From NCBI GenBank assembly GCA_937927445.1, contig CALAOB010000084.1, positions 44,535-108,534 of the forward strand: a DNA stretch of 64,000 bases, in the 5' to 3' direction. Origin of the DNA: an uncultured Oribacterium sp. (lineage in GTDB: Bacteria; Bacillota; Clostridia; Lachnospirales; Lachnospiraceae). Below the pieces are notes generated by a model. It had not been told where the DNA came from. It saw only the letters and a list, made by a program, of their open reading frames with translations, and did no database searches. Positions within the stretch are counted from its first letter, which is position 1. The number at the start of each line of letters is the position of its first letter. Below are positions 18,616 through 27,190 of the stretch, piece by piece. Position numbers and translations under genes: made by a program.

Positions 18616-18619
18616 ACGA

Positions 18620-19528
18620 TTATGTAAAGTTCTTAACGATGGTGATGTACTCCCGGGCATGGTAAGGCAGGTAGCTGTTTTTTCGAAACGCCGCTACGAA
18701 ATCCACCGTGGTGCAGGGGTCGCCCACGGAAAAGCAGACCACAGGATCGGACTGGGTGATGTGACGCAGGTGGGCCTCCGTAACAAAGAAGCAGCCGTAG
18801 CCCTTTCCCGCCAGCTGTACAGCCGCTGGGATATTACTGGTTTCCAGCTTCACATTTGGGATGAAATTGGACTTGCGGCACAGCTGGTCCACCGTTTCTC
18901 GGGTGCGCTGACCGGGAATCTGCATGATGAAAGGCTCATCCTTTAATTGCTGCAAATCCATCCACGGGTATTTGCAGCCCTCCCGTACACGTCCGCTGTG
19001 GGCAAGGGGGTGATTCGCCGCCATGACCACCAGAACTTCCTCATGCTTGATGACCTCGTAATCGATGTCCGGGCTTTTGATAGGCAGATTGAAAAATGCC
19101 AGATCGGTTTCACCATTCAGGAGCATCCCCTCCAGCTTACCGGAGTGCTCCTCCACCACGTCCAGACGGACGTTGGGGTACATCTGATTGAACACCGGCA
19201 GAGTGCAGGGCAGCATATACGCACCTCGCATGGTGGGAAAAGCGATTTTCAGGGAACCATGGTTATTCTTGATGATATCGTTCATTTCCTGATCCAATTC
19301 CTTTTTCAGGTTCAGGATTTCTGTCGCCTTTGCCACATACCGCTCCCCTGCGTAGGTCAGCACGAATTTATGCCCCAGCTTGCGGAACAGCTTCTGCCCC
19401 ATCTGGTGTTCCAGAGACTGCAAAAATTTCGTCAGTGTGGGCTGGGTGATATACAGCGCGTCGGCTGCTTTTGTTATATTCTGATATTTGGCGATGGCAA
19501 GAACATAAGATAAGTCCCGGAAATCCAC
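18620..19528 (-). CDS. LysR-family transcriptional regulator of the carboxylate island
   Basis: 302 residues. The N-terminal helix-turn-helix (residues 1-60: LAIAKYQNITKAADALYITQPTLTKFLQ) is typical of LysR proteins. The periplasmic-binding-protein-like effector domain follows (about 90-295). Family members bind divergent promoters and respond to a pathway metabolite, so the 15835-16142 region is the expected target. It is convergent with the carrier gene and shares its terminator. E. coli ybhD occupies the equivalent place in the ybhD-H-I-J neighbourhood. Confidence 0.9.
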   Translation of the reverse strand: MDFRDLSYVLAIAKYQNITKAADALYITQPTLTKFLQSLEHQMGQKLFRKLGHKFVLTYAGERYVAKATEILNLKKELDQEMNDIIKNNHGSLKIAFPTMRGAYMLPCTLPVFNQMYPNVRLDVVEEHSGKLEGMLLNGETDLAFFNLPIKSPDIDYEVIKHEEVLVVMAANHPLAHSGRVREGCKYPWMDLQQLKDEPFIMQIPGQRTRETVDQLCRKSNFIPNVKLETSNIPAAVQLAGKGYGCFFVTEAHLRHITQSDPVVCFSVGDPCTTVDFVAAFRKNSYLPYHAREYITIVKNFT

Positions 19529-19626
19529 GAAAATCGCTCCTTTTCTTTTTTCTCAGTATAGCATGGGATATTTGCACCGTCGATGATTTCAAAAAGAAAA
19601 ATAGTCAAGGTTTTGCTGTTGCTTCA

Positions 19627-19651
19627 TTATATAAAACACTCGTCTGAGCCG
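19627..19651 (+). repeat. Right flanking direct repeat of the catabolic island
   Basis: 22 of 25 bases match the 3' end of the AEC transporter gene (13211-13235), in the same orientation. Read in the matching frame it ends Leu-Tyr-Lys-Thr-Leu-Val-stop, against Leu-Tyr-Glu-Thr-Leu-Ile-stop in the gene. It looks like the remnant of a related gene end at the other junction of the island. Confidence 0.6.
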
Positions 19652-19740
19652 GGGCAATTTGACTAAAAAGCCACGCCGGTGTTGACAGACGGATGAAATT
19701 CTCAAAATCAGCATTGCCCATGTTGTCAGATGACCAGGTT

Positions 19741-19811
19741 ATAGTAAATAACGGCAGTCTGCCCCACGATCGGTGAACACCGTTCGTGGGGCAGACTGCG
19801 TTATTTACTAT
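19741..19811. repeat. Palindromic element, family 3, copy 1
   Basis: A 71-nt hairpin: ATAGTAAATAACG plus GCAGTCTGCCCCACGA pairs with TCGTGGGGCAGACTGC plus GTTATTTACTAT with a one-base bulge. The tip is CGGTG-AA-CACCG. It starts 17 nt after the stop of the L,D-transpeptidase gene, so it probably terminates that transcript. The CTGCCCCACGA stem recurs at 28711-28782. The rest of the 19529-19828 gap shows nothing coding. Confidence 0.8.
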
Positions 19812-19828
19812 TTAATTGGAAATCAGAT

Positions 19829-21469
19829 TTACTGTGGTTCACCCTGGCCGGCTGCGGCAGCGGATTCTGCTTCCTTCACGGCCTGCTCTTCCGCGGCGCG
19901 TGCAGCAGCATCCTGCTGTGCGGTTACGACCGGATCGGTCGGATCGTAGGTCTGCTCTCTCGGAATCGGCTGCTCGATGGCATCCTTCTCAACCGGGCCC
20001 TTATCCCACATGTCGTTGTAGATGATGACTGGTGTGCCATTTCCACAGTTGTTGTAGATCCATGCACAATCCACTGCCTTCAGACGGATGCATCCACCGG
20101 AAACCGCGTCATCCATGTAGTTATAGTTGATGGCGTCGAGCGTGTTGTGATCCGGTGAGCTGTAGAGCAGCGAGTGGAGCAGGTACGGTCCGTTAAAGCG
20201 GCTCAGGAACTGGCAGTAGCAGCCCTTATGCATGAAGTGCCATCTGTACTTCGCGTAGATCTTGAAGGAGCCGAGCGGTGTATCGGTACCGACGGTGACC
20301 ATCAGGGTCTTGTACGGGATAGTGAAGTTACCGTTTTCGTCCTTCGTCATGACATAGGCGGTTCGGGTCGCCTTATTGATGCGGATCGCGTAGCTGGACT
20401 GTGCGCCCATGACGCCAGAGAGATCCTTCAGTGCGACACCCTTCTCGTCAAAGTAGATGTTGTAGCCATCGACAGCGTGCCAGCCGGTCACCGCGACACC
20501 ATCGACGAAGTAGTACTGGTTCGAATCCTCATCGAAGCCCCAGCCGGTATAAGCACGGCCATCACCGGTGATGTAGCGTGCGCCCTCCGAGGTGATGATG
20601 ACACCCTCGTTGTTTGCATTGTCCAGCGGCTTGGTGGTCTCATACGGGAACTGAACGTCCTTGCGCCAGTATGCAATCTTGATTGCACAGATGTAGCGGT
20701 TCGGATCACCGATGACGCCGACGGCCTGGCCCTCACGTGCCCAGTCGGTGACGGTACCGTCATTCAGGACGGCTCTGTAGTACAGGGTGCCGTACTTGTG
20801 AGAGTTACCCTTTACACGAAGCTGCATCGCAGATACGATGCCCTGGTTCGGTGTGTTCTCCTTCGATGCGGCCCATGGACCCCAGCCGACGGTAGCATTA
20901 TAGGTTCTGTAGTACCAGCGTGCGATGCCGGCGTGCTCCAGATAGAAGCTGGTGAAGCCGTTCGGTGCATAGGCGAAGGACTCGTTCTGTACGGTGGTCG
21001 CCCAGTCGATACGGTTTCCGTTCGCATCCTTAATAAAATAGGTGCCGAGCGGGATCAGGTTGAGTACCGGATCGGCCTGCATGTCACCGCTGCTGTCGAC
21101 GGTCATGTATGGACGGATCGTGTCCACAACCGGATTGATCTTCGGCAAAATCTTGTTTCCGGTGCTGGCTGTCATACCGCTCGTAGCGGCTGCAGTATCA
21201 GTCGTGGTCTGTGCAGCACCCGGCAGAACGGTGCCCGGTGCGGTGGTGTCGGAAGGAACGACTGTGCTGGCAGGTGCCTGTGTATCGGTCGGTGCCGCCG
21301 TAACCGTCGTATTCTGATTTGAGAAATCAACGGTAGCGGTGGTACCTGCGTCATGGATCTCGAACTGAGGGGCCAGGTTATCGCCTGGTGTTGCAGCGAG
21401 GGTGGTCAGCGGCTGCGCCATCATCATAGCGGCAGCGGCCACGATCGCAAGTGTGCGCTTCATACTCAT
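19829..21469 (-). CDS. Secreted L,D-transpeptidase (YkuD) with glucan/choline-binding-type repeats
   Basis: 546 residues starting at 21469 with TTGGAGGA upstream. A signal peptide (KRTLAIVAAAAMMMAQPLTTLAA) is followed by a Thr/Ala/Pro-rich linker to about residue 95. Next is a beta-rich region, then cell-wall-binding-like repeats (GWGFDEDSNQYYFVDG, GWHAVDGYNIYFDEKG; about 300-345). The C-terminal YkuD domain has its catalytic motif in DDAVSGGCIRL, with the upstream His in LLHSLLY. It would make 3-3 cross-links in peptidoglycan or anchor proteins to it. The tail after the domain is acidic and Ala-rich. Monocistronic, with a palindrome at its 3' end. Confidence 0.9.
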   Translation of the reverse strand: MSMKRTLAIVAAAAMMMAQPLTTLAATPGDNLAPQFEIHDAGTTATVDFSNQNTTVTAAPTDTQAPASTVVPSDTTAPGTVLPGAAQTTTDTAAATSGMTASTGNKILPKINPVVDTIRPYMTVDSSGDMQADPVLNLIPLGTYFIKDANGNRIDWATTVQNESFAYAPNGFTSFYLEHAGIARWYYRTYNATVGWGPWAASKENTPNQGIVSAMQLRVKGNSHKYGTLYYRAVLNDGTVTDWAREGQAVGVIGDPNRYICAIKIAYWRKDVQFPYETTKPLDNANNEGVIITSEGARYITGDGRAYTGWGFDEDSNQYYFVDGVAVTGWHAVDGYNIYFDEKGVALKDLSGVMGAQSSYAIRINKATRTAYVMTKDENGNFTIPYKTLMVTVGTDTPLGSFKIYAKYRWHFMHKGCYCQFLSRFNGPYLLHSLLYSSPDHNTLDAINYNYMDDAVSGGCIRLKAVDCAWIYNNCGNGTPVIIYNDMWDKGPVEKDAIEQPIPREQTYDPTDPVVTAQQDAAARAAEEQAVKEAESAAAAGQGEPQ

Positions 21470-21550
21470 GTATTAAATCCTCCAAGATTTAAAATGGTTA
21501 AATTTTCTGCCTAAAAGATAACACAAAAGCCGGGCGCTTTCCACCCCGGG

Positions 21551-21579
21551 TTTACATTTTAAAAGCAATATTATAGAAT
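21551..21579 (+). promoter_or_regulatory. Promoter of the aminotransferase/ATP-grasp glycan operon
   Basis: TTTACA (21551-21556) is followed after 17 nt by TAGAAT (21574-21579); TATAGA two bases earlier is an alternative -10. It lies about 90 nt before the aminotransferase ATG. Confidence 0.5.
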
Positions 21580-21604
21580 CGTAACGAGTTCGTCAGAATG
21601 TCGA

Positions 21605-21620
21605 AATTTCCTAGGAAATT
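21605..21620. promoter_or_regulatory. 16-bp perfect palindrome, possible operator
   Basis: AATTTCCTAGGAAATT is a perfect palindrome about 25 nt after the predicted -10 box and 48 nt before the aminotransferase start, a position where a bound repressor would block transcription. No T-run follows, so it is not a terminator. The cognate protein is unknown. Confidence 0.4.
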
Positions 21621-21667
21621 CGTAATTTTTACATCGACGGAGCCGCATCTGCGGCAGGAGAGAAATC

Positions 21668-22774
21668 ATGAGTGATTCAAAAATCATCAACGTCACGCGC
21701 GCCAGTCTGCCGCCGCTTTCCGAGTACGAGGAGCTGCTGCAGCACATCTGGGATACAGCGTGGCTTACCAATATGGGCGAGTACCACGAGACGCTGCGGG
21801 CGAAGCTTCAGGACTATCTGAAGGTCGGCTCGGTGCAGCTCTTCGTGAACGGACACAGTGCACTGGAGTTTCTGCTGCAGGCGATGGACCTCCACGGCGA
21901 GGTCATCACGACGCCGTTTTCCTTCGCCTCCACGACCCATGCAATCGTACGGAACGGCCTCACGCCGGTCTTCTGCGATATCAATATGCGGGACTACACG
22001 ATCGATGTCGATCAGCTCGAGTCCCTGATCACCGAGCGCACCAGTGCCATCGTGCCGGTGCATGTCTATGGAAACATCTGTGATGTGCAGCGTATCCAGG
22101 AGATCGCAGACCGTCATCATCTGAAGGTCATCTATGATGCCGCCCATACCTTCGGCGAGGAGCTGGACGGACAGGGTGTCGGTACCTTCGGGGATGCCTC
22201 GATGTTTTCCTTCCATGCGACGAAGGTCTTCAATTCCATCGAGGGTGGTGCCGTCACGACCGGAAAGCCAGATCCGGCACTGATGGAGAAGCTCTATGAG
22301 CTGAAAAACTTCGGTATCCTCGGGCAGGAGGAGGTCGCATCGGTCGGTGGAAACGGAAAGATGAACGAGTTTGCGGCGGCGATGGGCCTCTGCAATCTGC
22401 GTCATGTGGACGAGTACATCGCAAAGCGGAAACTCGTGTTCGAGCGCTACCGCGATCATCTCGCGGATGTGCCGGGCATCGTTTTCCCGGAGATTCCGGC
22501 GAATGTAAAGTCGAACTATGCCTATATGCCGGTACGCTTCCATGACTATAAGTATACGCGGGACGAGATCTTCGACCGTCTGAAGGCGGAAAATATCCGT
22601 GCCCGGAAGTACTTCTATCCTTGCATCAATGCCTACAGCTGTTACCAGGATCGCTACGACGTGAAGGATACGCCACATGCACTGCTGGTGAGCCAGGAGA
22701 TCCTAACCCTTCCGATGTATCCTGACCTCGCGCTCGAGGATGTGGACCGGATCTGCAGCATTGTACTCGGGTAG
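21668..22774 (+). CDS. DegT/DnrJ/EryC1/StrS-family sugar aminotransferase
   Basis: 368 residues, PLP-dependent fold type I. The internal aldimine Lys186 lies in SMFSFHATKVFNSIEGG; DAAH at 157-160 holds the Asp that contacts the PLP nitrogen. NGHSALEFLL near residue 61 and PFSFASTTHAI match nucleotide-sugar aminotransferases such as VioA/FdtB/RffA. The likely substrate is a dTDP-4-keto (or 3-keto) 6-deoxyhexose, the product of RmlB encoded at 40952-41983. GGCAGGAGAG precedes the ATG. First gene of a plus-strand glycan operon. Confidence 0.9.
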   Translation: MSDSKIINVTRASLPPLSEYEELLQHIWDTAWLTNMGEYHETLRAKLQDYLKVGSVQLFVNGHSALEFLLQAMDLHGEVITTPFSFASTTHAIVRNGLTPVFCDINMRDYTIDVDQLESLITERTSAIVPVHVYGNICDVQRIQEIADRHHLKVIYDAAHTFGEELDGQGVGTFGDASMFSFHATKVFNSIEGGAVTTGKPDPALMEKLYELKNFGILGQEEVASVGGNGKMNEFAAAMGLCNLRHVDEYIAKRKLVFERYRDHLADVPGIVFPEIPANVKSNYAYMPVRFHDYKYTRDEIFDRLKAENIRARKYFYPCINAYSCYQDRYDVKDTPHALLVSQEILTLPMYPDLALEDVDRICSIVLG

Positions 22775-22875
22775 AGAACCGCAACCGTTGCATGGAGGCA
22801 CGACCGGAGCCACTGCCGCATGCAGGGCTCAGAAGATAGATGCCGCGGGATAAGCGCGGTGAGAAAGGCAATCAT

Positions 22876-23898
22876 ATGAATACAACACAACGTACCGCCC
22901 TGGTCACGGCGATCGGCTCCTTCAGTGCCGACGCGGTGATCCGGACACTGCGTCAGGAGGGCTGGCGTATCATCGGCACGGATATATATGAAGCAGACTG
23001 GGTGGCGGCCTCCCTCATGGTGGACGCCTTTTATCAGGCACCGTATGCGAGTGAGGAGGAGAAGTACATCGACTTTATCCGGGACATCTGCACCCGGGAG
23101 CAGGTCAGCCGTATCCTGCCACTCATCGATGTGGAGGTCGATGCACTGAATCGGCATCGTGCGGAGATCGAGACCGGGGACTGCCGGATTTGTATGTCGC
23201 CGGAGAAGAGCATCCGTATCCTGCGTGATAAATTCGAGATGAAGACGCTCGTGGACGGGGTGCTCGACGAGAGCCCGGAGGAGATTCGGACAGCGGTTCG
23301 GACGATTCCGACCGAGCGTGCATCGGAGATCGATTTTGAGACGGTCAGCTATCCGATCATCCTGAAGCCGGTCGATGGCCGCAGTTCCAGTGGGCTCTAC
23401 CGCATCTACCAGGAGGATCAGCTCGGCTTCGCGTTTTCGAGTATCATGGACCCAACGAAGCTCGAGGATACCAGCCTCGAGCACTATCTCGTGCAGCCGA
23501 TGATTAAAGGACATGTCATCACCGTGGATGTGATTCGTGATGCCGCCGGTCACTGTACAGCCGTTCCGCGTGAGGAGCTGCTGCGTACACCGAACGGCGC
23601 CGGCCTTTCGGTACGTGTGTTTGAGGATCCTGTACTGGAGGCAGCCTGCCGCGCGATCGCAGCGCGGGCAGAGATTCTCGGTTGTGTGAACTTCGAGTTC
23701 ATCCGGGGCGAGGGCTCCGGCATCTACTATTTCATCGAGTGTAATCCACGCTTCGCGGGCGGTGTCGCCTTCACGGAGCTCGCGGAGGTACCGGCGGTGC
23801 ATATGCACCTCGCGATCTTCGACGGCGCTGAAATCAGTGGAGAAGAGAAGCCGGTGACGGGCTTCATGACCAGAAAGTATCAGGAGTTCCGGATGTGA
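22876..23898 (+). CDS. ATP-grasp ligase in a glycan operon
   Basis: 340 residues starting at 22876 with GAGAAAGG upstream. An N-terminal Rossmann-like PreATP-grasp part (ALVTAIGSFSADAVIRTLRQ) is followed by an ATP-grasp fold. ILKPVDGRSSSGLYRI is the ATP-binding loop, and FEFIRGEGSGIYYFIECNPRFAGG carries the Glu and Asn that bind magnesium. It resembles carbamoyl-phosphate-synthase-like ligases that join a carboxylate to an amine. Directly after a sugar aminotransferase gene, it could attach an amino acid or other acid to the new amino sugar. That substrate is inferred. Confidence 0.85.
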   Translation: MNTTQRTALVTAIGSFSADAVIRTLRQEGWRIIGTDIYEADWVAASLMVDAFYQAPYASEEEKYIDFIRDICTREQVSRILPLIDVEVDALNRHRAEIETGDCRICMSPEKSIRILRDKFEMKTLVDGVLDESPEEIRTAVRTIPTERASEIDFETVSYPIILKPVDGRSSSGLYRIYQEDQLGFAFSSIMDPTKLEDTSLEHYLVQPMIKGHVITVDVIRDAAGHCTAVPREELLRTPNGAGLSVRVFEDPVLEAACRAIAARAEILGCVNFEFIRGEGSGIYYFIECNPRFAGGVAFTELAEVPAVHMHLAIFDGAEISGEEKPVTGFMTRKYQEFRM

Positions 23899-23993
23899 GA
23901 TCCGCATGCCCGCTGCCGTAGCATCCTTAATCTATATCCATCGCCCGCAGTCAGGGCGTGGCTTGCCAGTGATGGCAGAAATGTTTTTAACGT

Positions 23994-24743
23994 ATGAATG
24001 ATGTAATACTTATCATCCCGGCGTACAACGAAGCCGGGAACCTCCCGCGGGTCATCGAGAACATCGAGGCGCAGGACTTTCCGATGGATTATGTGATCGT
24101 ATCGGATGGCTCGACCGATGGCACGATCGCGCTCTGCGAGGAGAAGCACTATAACTATGTCGCTCTGCCGACGAACCTCGGTCTCGCGGGTTGCTTCCAG
24201 ACCGGAATGCAGTATGCGGCACGCCGCGGCTACCGCTATGCGGTACAGTTCGACGGCGATGGTCAGCATCGTGCCGAGGATATCCGCGCGCTCTACGAGA
24301 AGATGCAGGAGGGGGACTACGATATCGTCCTCGGGTCCCGTTTCCTCGACCGGAAGAAGGGCGGCAGCATGCGGGAGATCGGTTCCCGCCTGATCACCGC
24401 TGCGATCCGCTTCACGACCGGCGTCCATGTGACGGACCCGACCTGCGGACTCCGGATGTACAGCCGCCGGATGATTTCCTGCTTCGCCTACCGCATGAAC
24501 TACGGTCCGGAGCCGGATACGATTTCCTATCTCATGAAAAACGGTGCGCGCATCACGGAGGCTCCGATCCGGATCAACGATCGTCTGTCCGGTGAATCCT
24601 ACCTGCGTCCGCTCACCGCAGCCCGCTACATGGCGCGCATGCTTGTGTCGATTCTGCTGGTGCAGGGCGCACGTGGGGATGCGGACATCGAACTGACGGG
24701 AAAACCGGCTGGTCCTGCGGATGTAGATCACACAACGAAATGA
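23994..24743 (+). CDS. Family 2 glycosyltransferase, DPM1-like
   Basis: 249 residues. GT-A fold with the opening VILIIPAYNEAGNLP, the nucleotide-binding VSDGSTDGT near residue 40, and DGDGQH near residue 86 as the metal-binding DxD. PTCGLRMYSRRMI is typical of polyprenyl-phosphate mannose/glucose synthases. There is no membrane helix at the C-terminus, so it is a soluble or peripheral DPM1-type enzyme. It may make an undecaprenyl-phosphate sugar or add a glycan residue. Its stop overlaps the flippase start (ATGA). Confidence 0.88.
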   Translation: MNDVILIIPAYNEAGNLPRVIENIEAQDFPMDYVIVSDGSTDGTIALCEEKHYNYVALPTNLGLAGCFQTGMQYAARRGYRYAVQFDGDGQHRAEDIRALYEKMQEGDYDIVLGSRFLDRKKGGSMREIGSRLITAAIRFTTGVHVTDPTCGLRMYSRRMISCFAYRMNYGPEPDTISYLMKNGARITEAPIRINDRLSGESYLRPLTAARYMARMLVSILLVQGARGDADIELTGKPAGPADVDHTTK

Positions 24744-26032
24744 AGTATATGAAGAACGAAAACAATCAGAAAAAGGATTTTCTCTGGAACGCTGTCGGGA
24801 GTCTTCTCTACGCGCTGGCCTCCATCGTGCTCGCCTTTGCCGTCATCCGGATCGCCGGAGACGACGAGGGCGGTATTTTTGGTTTCGGCTTCTCTACCCT
24901 GGGACAGCAGATGTTCATCATCGCCTACTTCGGCATCCGCCCGTTTCATATCACGGACCGGACACCGGAATACAGCTTCGGTGATTACCTCGGCACCCGC
25001 CGCCTGACCTCACTGCTCGCGATTCTCGGAAGTCTCCTCTTCCTCGGCGTTCAGCTCGGCACGGGACAGTACAGCCTGCACAAGGCACTCATCCTCCTGC
25101 TGCTCGCCCTGTATAAGATCATCGACGGTTATGCCGATGTCTATGAGTCGGAGCTGCAGCGCCAGAACCTGCTGTACCGCAGCGGCCAGTCGCTCGCCTT
25201 CCGTACGAGCCTCTCGGTCGTGACCCTGCTCGGCAGCCTCGTCCTGATTGGCAGCCTGTTGCAGAGTGCCCTGCTCGCCGACCTCATGCAGCTCTTCGGC
25301 ACCTGGGCCTTCGCGATCCGCGTGCTGCGCGCCTGCCCGAAGGGACAGCTCGATACCCGGTTCTCCTGGGCGCATGTCGGAACACTCCTTCGCAGCACGA
25401 GTCTTCTCTTCTTCGGCGTCTTCCTCGACTTCTACATCTTCTCCGCGTCGAAGTACGCGATCGATCGTCAGATGTCGAACGCAGATTCCGGCTTTTTCAA
25501 CATCCTGTTCATGCCGACCTCCTTCATCTATCTGCTGGCGAACTTCCTGATCCGGCCAATGCTTACACGTCTGGCCGATCAGTTCACGGCGCGGGATACG
25601 GAGGGCTTCCGCGCCTCCGTCCAGCTTATGGTGAGGGCGGTCATGTGTCTCAGCCTCGGCATACTCGTGGCGACCCTGCTTCTCGGTCGCTGGGGCCTCG
25701 GTATCTTCGAGCTGATTCTGGGAGCGAGTGCGAGCGGTCGTCTCGTGCCGGCCTTCCCGTCCTTCCTGCTGATCATTCTCGGCGGCGCGCTTTATGCGAT
25801 GGCGAATGTGATGTACTATATTCTCGTGACGGTGCGCGAGCAGCGACGGATCTTCCTGTGCTATCTTCTCACGACCGTACTGGCCTTCGTGAGCGCAGAC
25901 CGTATGGTGGCGGCCCGGGGCATGCTTGGCGGGGCGATCAGCTATGTACTGCTGATGGGCGGACTGCTGGTGCTGTTCAGCGTCTTCGTTTTCGGCACGC
26001 TTCGGAGGATGCACACGGATAAGAAAGCCTGA
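24740..26032 (+). CDS. Polysaccharide flippase-like membrane protein (MOP/Wzx type)
   Basis: 430 residues with about twelve hydrophobic helices and a soluble basic N-terminus before helix 1 (DFLWNAVGSLLYALASIVL). This is the layout of oligosaccharide flippases that move lipid-linked repeat units across the membrane. Coupled to the preceding GT2 by a 4-bp ATGA overlap. The next gene follows after 108 nt that contain two hairpins (26043-26111). Confidence 0.82.
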   Translation: MKYMKNENNQKKDFLWNAVGSLLYALASIVLAFAVIRIAGDDEGGIFGFGFSTLGQQMFIIAYFGIRPFHITDRTPEYSFGDYLGTRRLTSLLAILGSLLFLGVQLGTGQYSLHKALILLLLALYKIIDGYADVYESELQRQNLLYRSGQSLAFRTSLSVVTLLGSLVLIGSLLQSALLADLMQLFGTWAFAIRVLRACPKGQLDTRFSWAHVGTLLRSTSLLFFGVFLDFYIFSASKYAIDRQMSNADSGFFNILFMPTSFIYLLANFLIRPMLTRLADQFTARDTEGFRASVQLMVRAVMCLSLGILVATLLLGRWGLGIFELILGASASGRLVPAFPSFLLIILGGALYAMANVMYYILVTVREQRRIFLCYLLTTVLAFVSADRMVAARGMLGGAISYVLLMGGLLVLFSVFVFGTLRRMHTDKKA

Positions 26033-26042
26033 ATAAACGCGT

Positions 26043-26111
26043 CCTTTTCGACGACATGAGATCGAGCGAAAAGGTGAAACCTGCTTCGTGCGAAACCAGG
26101 TGGAAAGCAGG
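26043..26111 (+). other. Two tandem hairpins inside the glycan operon
   Basis: CCTTTTCG (26043-26050) pairs perfectly with CGAAAAGG (26067-26074), and CCTGCTT (26080-26086) with AAGCAGG (26105-26111). They sit between flippase and GT2 genes, with no T-run, so they may stabilise or process the message rather than stop transcription. Confidence 0.4.
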
Positions 26112-26140
26112 TACGATATTTTACGAAATGAGGAAACGAC

Positions 26141-27190
26141 ATGTACAGTGTGGATGTCATCATCCCGAGCTATAAGCCGGATCAGAAGCTTCGGAAGCTG
26201 CTGGAGCTGCTTCTCCGGCAGAGCTACCCGATACAGAAAATCATCATCATCAATACAGAGAAATCGCTTCTCGATCCGGCGCTGATTCCGGAGGATGCAC
26301 GCATCTCGGTGACGCATATCCGGAAGGAAGCGTTCGACCACGGCGCGAGCCGGAACCTCGGCGTATCGAAGTCAGATGCCGAACTCTTCCTGCTGATGAC
26401 CGAGGACGCCGTGCCGAAGGATACGACCATCGTCGAGAAACTGGTGCGTGTCTTTGAGACGGATCCGTATAAGGATGCGGCACCGCTGCCTGTAGATGTA
26501 ATCACCGCGGAAACAGATGCTCCGGACGGGCATGCCGATGGAGACATTGGCCGAAGGAAGGTGTCCCGCGGCCCGATCGCTGCGGTCTACGGCCGGCAGC
26601 TCGCGACGAAGGAAAGCTCCTACGACGAGCAGTATGCGCGGCAGTTCAACTACCCGGCGCAGTCCTTCGTGAAGACACAGCAGGACATCGCGCGGCTCGG
26701 CATCAAGACCTACTTCGAGTCAAACGTCTGCTGCATGTACCGCCGCGACATCTTTGACCGGCTCGGCGGCTTCATCGATCATACGATTTTCAACGAGGAT
26801 ATGATCTACTGCGGGAAGCTCCTGCAGGCGGGCTATGCGAGTGCATACGAGGCCTCGGCGGAGGTTTACCACGCACATCACTACAGTGGCTGCCAGCAGT
26901 TCCACCGGAACTTCGACCTCGGCGTGTCGCAGGCGGATCACCCGGAGATCTTCGGCGGTCTCCGTTCGGAAGGCGAGGGCGTGAAGCTGGTGCTCGGCAA
27001 TGCAAAGGACCTCATCCGTCATGGCCGCCTCCTCACCGTACCGAATCTCATCTGGAAATCGGGCTGCAAGTACCTCGGCTTCCGCATGGGCCGGAACTAC
27101 CGGAAGCTGTCCCGCCGGATGGTGCTCCGCTGCACCATGAACCCGCGCTACTGGGCGCATGCAGATAATCGAAAGGAAGAAAAGCGATGA
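26141..27190 (+). CDS. Family 2 glycosyltransferase, rhamnosyltransferase-like
   Basis: 349 residues. The GT-A domain opens with SVDVIIPSYKPDQKL. ASRNLGVSKSDAELFLLMTEDAVP holds the acidic metal site, and FNEDMIYCGKLLQAGY is the acceptor-side motif common in rhamnosyltransferases such as RgpB. The C-terminal basic region probably docks on the membrane. dTDP-rhamnose is a plausible donor given rmlABD in this window. GAGGAAACGAC precedes the ATG. It overlaps the DUF2304 gene by 4 bp (ATGA). Confidence 0.85.
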   Translation: MYSVDVIIPSYKPDQKLRKLLELLLRQSYPIQKIIIINTEKSLLDPALIPEDARISVTHIRKEAFDHGASRNLGVSKSDAELFLLMTEDAVPKDTTIVEKLVRVFETDPYKDAAPLPVDVITAETDAPDGHADGDIGRRKVSRGPIAAVYGRQLATKESSYDEQYARQFNYPAQSFVKTQQDIARLGIKTYFESNVCCMYRRDIFDRLGGFIDHTIFNEDMIYCGKLLQAGYASAYEASAEVYHAHHYSGCQQFHRNFDLGVSQADHPEIFGGLRSEGEGVKLVLGNAKDLIRHGRLLTVPNLIWKSGCKYLGFRMGRNYRKLSRRMVLRCTMNPRYWAHADNRKEEKR

